From Parasedimentitalea psychrophila (GTDB lineage Bacteria; Pseudomonadota; Alphaproteobacteria; Rhodobacterales; Rhodobacteraceae), in assembly GCF_030285785.1 (NCBI RefSeq), contig NZ_CP127247.1, positions 124,001 through 188,000 on the forward strand: 64,000 nucleotides of DNA, read 5' to 3'. The notes beneath the pieces were generated by a model. It did no database searches, had not been told where the DNA came from, and was given only the letters and a program-made list of their open reading frames with translations. Below, piece after piece: positions 61,532 through 64,000 of this stretch (positions are counted from its first letter, which is position 1; every line of letters starts with the position of its first letter). The position numbers were made by a program, and so were the translations under genes.

Positions 61532-62884
61532 ATGTCCCCCGTCATTTACCCCACCACCAACTTCACTGCCATCGAACAACTGTGCCTGACGCGCGGCGAA
61601 GGTATTTATGTCTATGACGCCGACGGCAACAAATACATCGAAGGACTTGCCAGCCTGTGGTGTACCTCGCTGGGCTACAGCAACACCGAGGTGATTGAGG
61701 CCATCACCGAGCAGCTGAACACATTGCCCTTCAGCCACACCTTTGGCGGCAAGACCCACCCAACAATCATGGCACTGGCCGACAAGCTGCGCACCATGGT
61801 GCCGGTCGAGGACGCCTATTTCTTCTTTGGCAACTCGGGCTCTGACGCCAACGACAGCCACTACAAGATGCTGCGCTATTATTTCAACGCCATTGGCAAG
61901 CCGGAGAAGCGCAAGATCATCACCCGCGAGCGTGGCTACCACGGTGTCACAGTTGCGGCCGGTTCGCTGACCACCCTGCCCGCCAATCTGGCGCATTTTG
62001 ATGCCCCGGTTGAGGCCTTGGGCGTGCTGCGCACTGACTCGCCACATTACTACAGCAACCGCAAGGGCAACGAGACCGAGGCGCAGTTTGTTGACCGCAT
62101 CATCCAGTCTCTGGAAGATCAGATCCTTGCGGAAGACCCCGATACCATCGCCGCGATGATTGTTGAGCCGATCACCGGTGCCTCCGGGGTGATCGTGCCG
62201 CCAGAGGGCTATTATGAAAAGCTGCAGGCAGTGCTGCGCAAATACGATATTCTGGTCTGGGCGGATGAGGTGATCACTGGCTTTGGCCGCACCGGCAACG
62301 ATTTTGGCTGCACCACCATGGGCATCAAGCCCAACCTGATGACCTTCGCCAAGCAGCTCAGCTCGGCCTATTACCCGATTTCTGCGGCGGTCATTCCCGG
62401 CTGGATGTATCAGGCGATGATCGAGCAGACCAATCAGGTTGGCGTCTTCGGCCACGGCTTTACCTACTCGGGTCATCCGGTCGCCTGTGCCGCCGCCCTG
62501 AAAACGCTGGAAATTTACGAGCGTGACAACCTGTTTGCCCATGCGGCCGAGGTTGGCGATTATCTGCAAGCCCAGCTGCGCGAGGCCTTTACCGATCACC
62601 CGCTGGTGGGCGAAGTGCGCGGCAAAGGTCTGATCGCGGCTCTGGAGCTGGTGTCGAACAAAACCACCGGTGCCAGCTTTGACAAGGGTATCGCTGGTGC
62701 CACCGCGCAGAGGCTCTGTCAGGACAACGGCTTGTTGCTGCGCGCCGTCGCAGGCAATGCCATCGCGCTGTGCCCGCCGCTGATCATCACCCGCGACGAG
62801 ATTGATGCGTTGATGGGCAAGCTGAAGGCGGCGATTGATGGCACCTATGCCGAGCTGCAGGACAAGGGCCTGATTGCTGGTTGA
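61532..62884 (+). CDS. class-III (omega-type) pyridoxal-phosphate aminotransferase
   Basis: The 450-residue protein belongs to the class-III aminotransferases that use pyruvate or similar acceptors with amines or beta-amino acids. It shows IEGLASLWCTSLGY, FFGNSGSDANDSHYKML, ERGYHGVTVAAGSLT, IVEPITGASGVIVPPEGYY, WADEVITGFGRTG and the cofactor-binding Lys274 in TFAKQLSSAYYPISA. GGAG precedes the ATG. It is transcribed alone after the tRNA genes. The amino donor cannot be told from the sequence. Confidence 0.92.
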   Translation: MSPVIYPTTNFTAIEQLCLTRGEGIYVYDADGNKYIEGLASLWCTSLGYSNTEVIEAITEQLNTLPFSHTFGGKTHPTIMALADKLRTMVPVEDAYFFFGNSGSDANDSHYKMLRYYFNAIGKPEKRKIITRERGYHGVTVAAGSLTTLPANLAHFDAPVEALGVLRTDSPHYYSNRKGNETEAQFVDRIIQSLEDQILAEDPDTIAAMIVEPITGASGVIVPPEGYYEKLQAVLRKYDILVWADEVITGFGRTGNDFGCTTMGIKPNLMTFAKQLSSAYYPISAAVIPGWMYQAMIEQTNQVGVFGHGFTYSGHPVACAAALKTLEIYERDNLFAHAAEVGDYLQAQLREAFTDHPLVGEVRGKGLIAALELVSNKTTGASFDKGIAGATAQRLCQDNGLLLRAVAGNAIALCPPLIITRDEIDALMGKLKAAIDGTYAELQDKGLIAG

Positions 62885-62892
62885 TTGAGACT

Positions 62893-62971
62893 GGCCCGGC
62901 ACCGCCGGGCCGCGCCTGACCTTCCCGTCAAACCAAAGGTTTGCCTTTGGCAAAATGGGAATGCGCTGCCG
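62893..62971. repeat. two-hairpin intergenic repeat, copy D
   Basis: Hairpin 2 is GGCCCGGC-ACC-GCCGGGCC (62893-62911), perfect. Hairpin 1 is weaker at its base but has TTCCC/GGGAA pairing around CCAAAGG-TTTG-CCTTTGG, the same inner element as copy A. In reverse orientation it lines up with copy B. It lies between the convergent aminotransferase and Lrp-domain genes. Confidence 0.65.
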
Positions 62972-62994
62972 CCACTATTGGGGCGGTTTTCTAT

Positions 62995-63234
62995 TCAAAA
63001 CACCTTGTAAGTCATCGTGGTCAGCGACCGCTCGATGCCTTCGACCACCAGCAGGTTGTCGTTGACATATTTGCCGACGTCCTCGCCACTGGGGACGTAT
63101 AGCTTCATCAGCAGATCAAAATCGCCGCTGGTGGAATACATTTCAGAGTGAATCTCGCGCCGGGCGATCTCTTCGGCCACCTTATAGGTGGTGCCGGGCT
63201 TGCAGCGGATCTGGATAAATAGGCAGGTGGACAT
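62995..63234 (-). CDS. stand-alone Lrp/AsnC ligand-binding domain protein
   Basis: The 79-residue protein consists only of the RAM/SAM (ligand-binding) domain of Lrp/AsnC regulators, with FIQIRCKPGTTYKVAEEI, MYSTSGDFDLLMKLYVP and VEGIERSLTTMTYKVF. It lacks the helix-turn-helix, so it cannot bind DNA alone. It may bind an amino acid or modulate a full-length partner. The ATG at 63234 is the family start; in-frame codons to 63321 add unsupported sequence. It converges on the aminotransferase gene. Confidence 0.87.
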   Translation of the reverse strand: MSTCLFIQIRCKPGTTYKVAEEIARREIHSEMYSTSGDFDLLMKLYVPSGEDVGKYVNDNLLVVEGIERSLTTMTYKVF

Positions 63235-63405
63235 ATGGGGCCTCGGGAGTGTCAGGTTCTGTTGGCTCCAAGCTGACACGCCGCCCCGCCCGGCGCAATC
63301 CCCCGCCCCTTTTGGCAACACCTGCGCAGCAATCTCAGTCTCACCCTTGAGCCACCCTGCCCGCTGCCCCTATAAGCGCCCCGGATGTAATAAGGATTTG
63401 CCGCC

Positions 63406-63993
63406 ATGCGCACAGCCAAGATCAGCCGCTCCACCGCCGAGACCTCGATTTCTGTCGAAATCAATCTGGACGGGACCGGACTGTATGACAACCAGACCGG
63501 GGTTGGCTTTTTCGACCATATGCTGGACCAGCTGTCGCGGCACTCGCTGATCGACATGACCATCCGCGCCAAGGGCGATTACCACATCGACGACCACCAC
63601 ACGGTCGAGGACACCGGCATTGCACTGGGTCAGGCGCTGGCCGCAGCACTTGGCGACAAAAAGGGCATCCGTCGTTATGGCGAATGCCACCTGGCAATGG
63701 ACGAGGCGCAGGTGCGCTGCGCACTGGACCTGTCGGCGCGGCCGTTTCTGGTGTGGAACCTGGAGATCCCCACCCAGAAGATCGGCAGCTTTGATACCGA
63801 ACTGGTGCGCGAGTTCTTTACCGCCTTTGCGACCCACGGCGGCATCACCCTGCATGTGGACAAGATCCACGGCTTTAACAGCCACCACATCGTCGAAGCC
63901 GCGTTCAAATCGGTCGCCCGCGCCCTGCGCGTTGCAGTCGAGACCGACCCGCGCAAGGCGGATGCAATTCCATCAACCAAGGGGACGCTCTAG
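63406..63993 (+). CDS. hisB: imidazoleglycerol-phosphate dehydratase HisB
   Basis: HisB is the manganese enzyme that dehydrates imidazoleglycerol phosphate in histidine synthesis. The 195-residue monofunctional protein shows [32 protein letters not shown], the metal-binding [19 protein letters not shown] and the C-terminal GTL. The other his genes expected next to it would lie beyond the window. Confidence 0.97.
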   Translation: MRTAKISRSTAETSISVEINLDGTGLYDNQTGVGFFDHMLDQLSRHSLIDMTIRAKGDYHIDDHHTVEDTGIALGQALAAALGDKKGIRRYGECHLAMDEAQVRCALDLSARPFLVWNLEIPTQKIGSFDTELVREFFTAFATHGGITLHVDKIHGFNSHHIVEAAFKSVARALRVAVETDPRKADAIPSTKGTL

Positions 63994-64000
63994 GCGCCTC

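Overview
The window is a chromosomal segment of an alphaproteobacterium, most likely a marine member of the Roseobacter group (Rhodobacterales). This rests on the high GC content, the aerobic cobaltochelatase pair cobS/cobT, the dcw gene order with DUF2484 genes between murC and murB, a DUF1127 gene followed by CCUCCUCC-loop small RNAs as in Rhodobacter, and GTTC-N7-GTTC LexA boxes. No species can be named from the sequence alone.

Layout. 1-6.5 kb: 5' part of tex, a divergent HxlR regulator with a VOC/membrane-protein pair, gatB, pepT and a DUF4177 gene. 6.5-15.4 kb: bolA, a zinc-finger/J-domain gene, cobS and cobT. This block, usually compact, is interrupted on the opposite strand by a DEAD-box helicase with a repetitive basic tail and by a DUF1326-DUF2182-GYD cassette. 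15.5-20.9 kb: an M24 aminopeptidase P, DUF427, a small unknown protein, a LysR regulator and a ClC channel.

21-48 kb, nearly all on the minus strand: the division and cell wall (dcw) cluster. In transcription order it reads mraZ, rsmH, ftsL, ftsI, murE, murF, mraY, two unusual genes (a small Asn/Gly-rich membrane protein and a TPR protein), murD, a flavoprotein on the plus strand, ftsW, murG, murC, two DUF2484 genes, a small membrane protein, murB, ddl, ftsQ, ftsA, ftsZ, lpxC, bamD and recN. Many neighbours overlap by 1 to 13 bases. The 790-base region upstream of mraZ has no ordinary gene but carries a LexA box, two adjacent perfect palindromes, a possible 24-codon ORF and a strong hairpin in the mraZ leader.

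48.7-64 kb: mrp/apbC, a ccaF1-like DUF1127 gene with four CcsR-type small RNA hairpins, a uvrD/pcrA-type helicase with a LexA box, an alpha-hydroxy-acid oxidase, pyruvate carboxylase, three near-identical tRNA-Gly(GCC) genes, a class-III aminotransferase, a stand-alone Lrp/AsnC ligand-binding domain and hisB. A C5 cytosine methyltransferase and a NaeI-type endonuclease lie between the first and second tRNA-Gly copies, as in an acquired restriction-modification island. The methyltransferase promoter also contains a LexA box.

A dispersed two-hairpin intergenic repeat occurs four times, at about 13.4, 40.2, 59.9 and 62.9 kb. The most notable candidates for undescribed biology are the TPR/Asn-Gly pair inside the dcw cluster, the possible SOS-linked micro-ORF upstream of mraZ, the DUF1326-DUF2182-GYD cassette, and the possibly SOS-controlled restriction-modification island.
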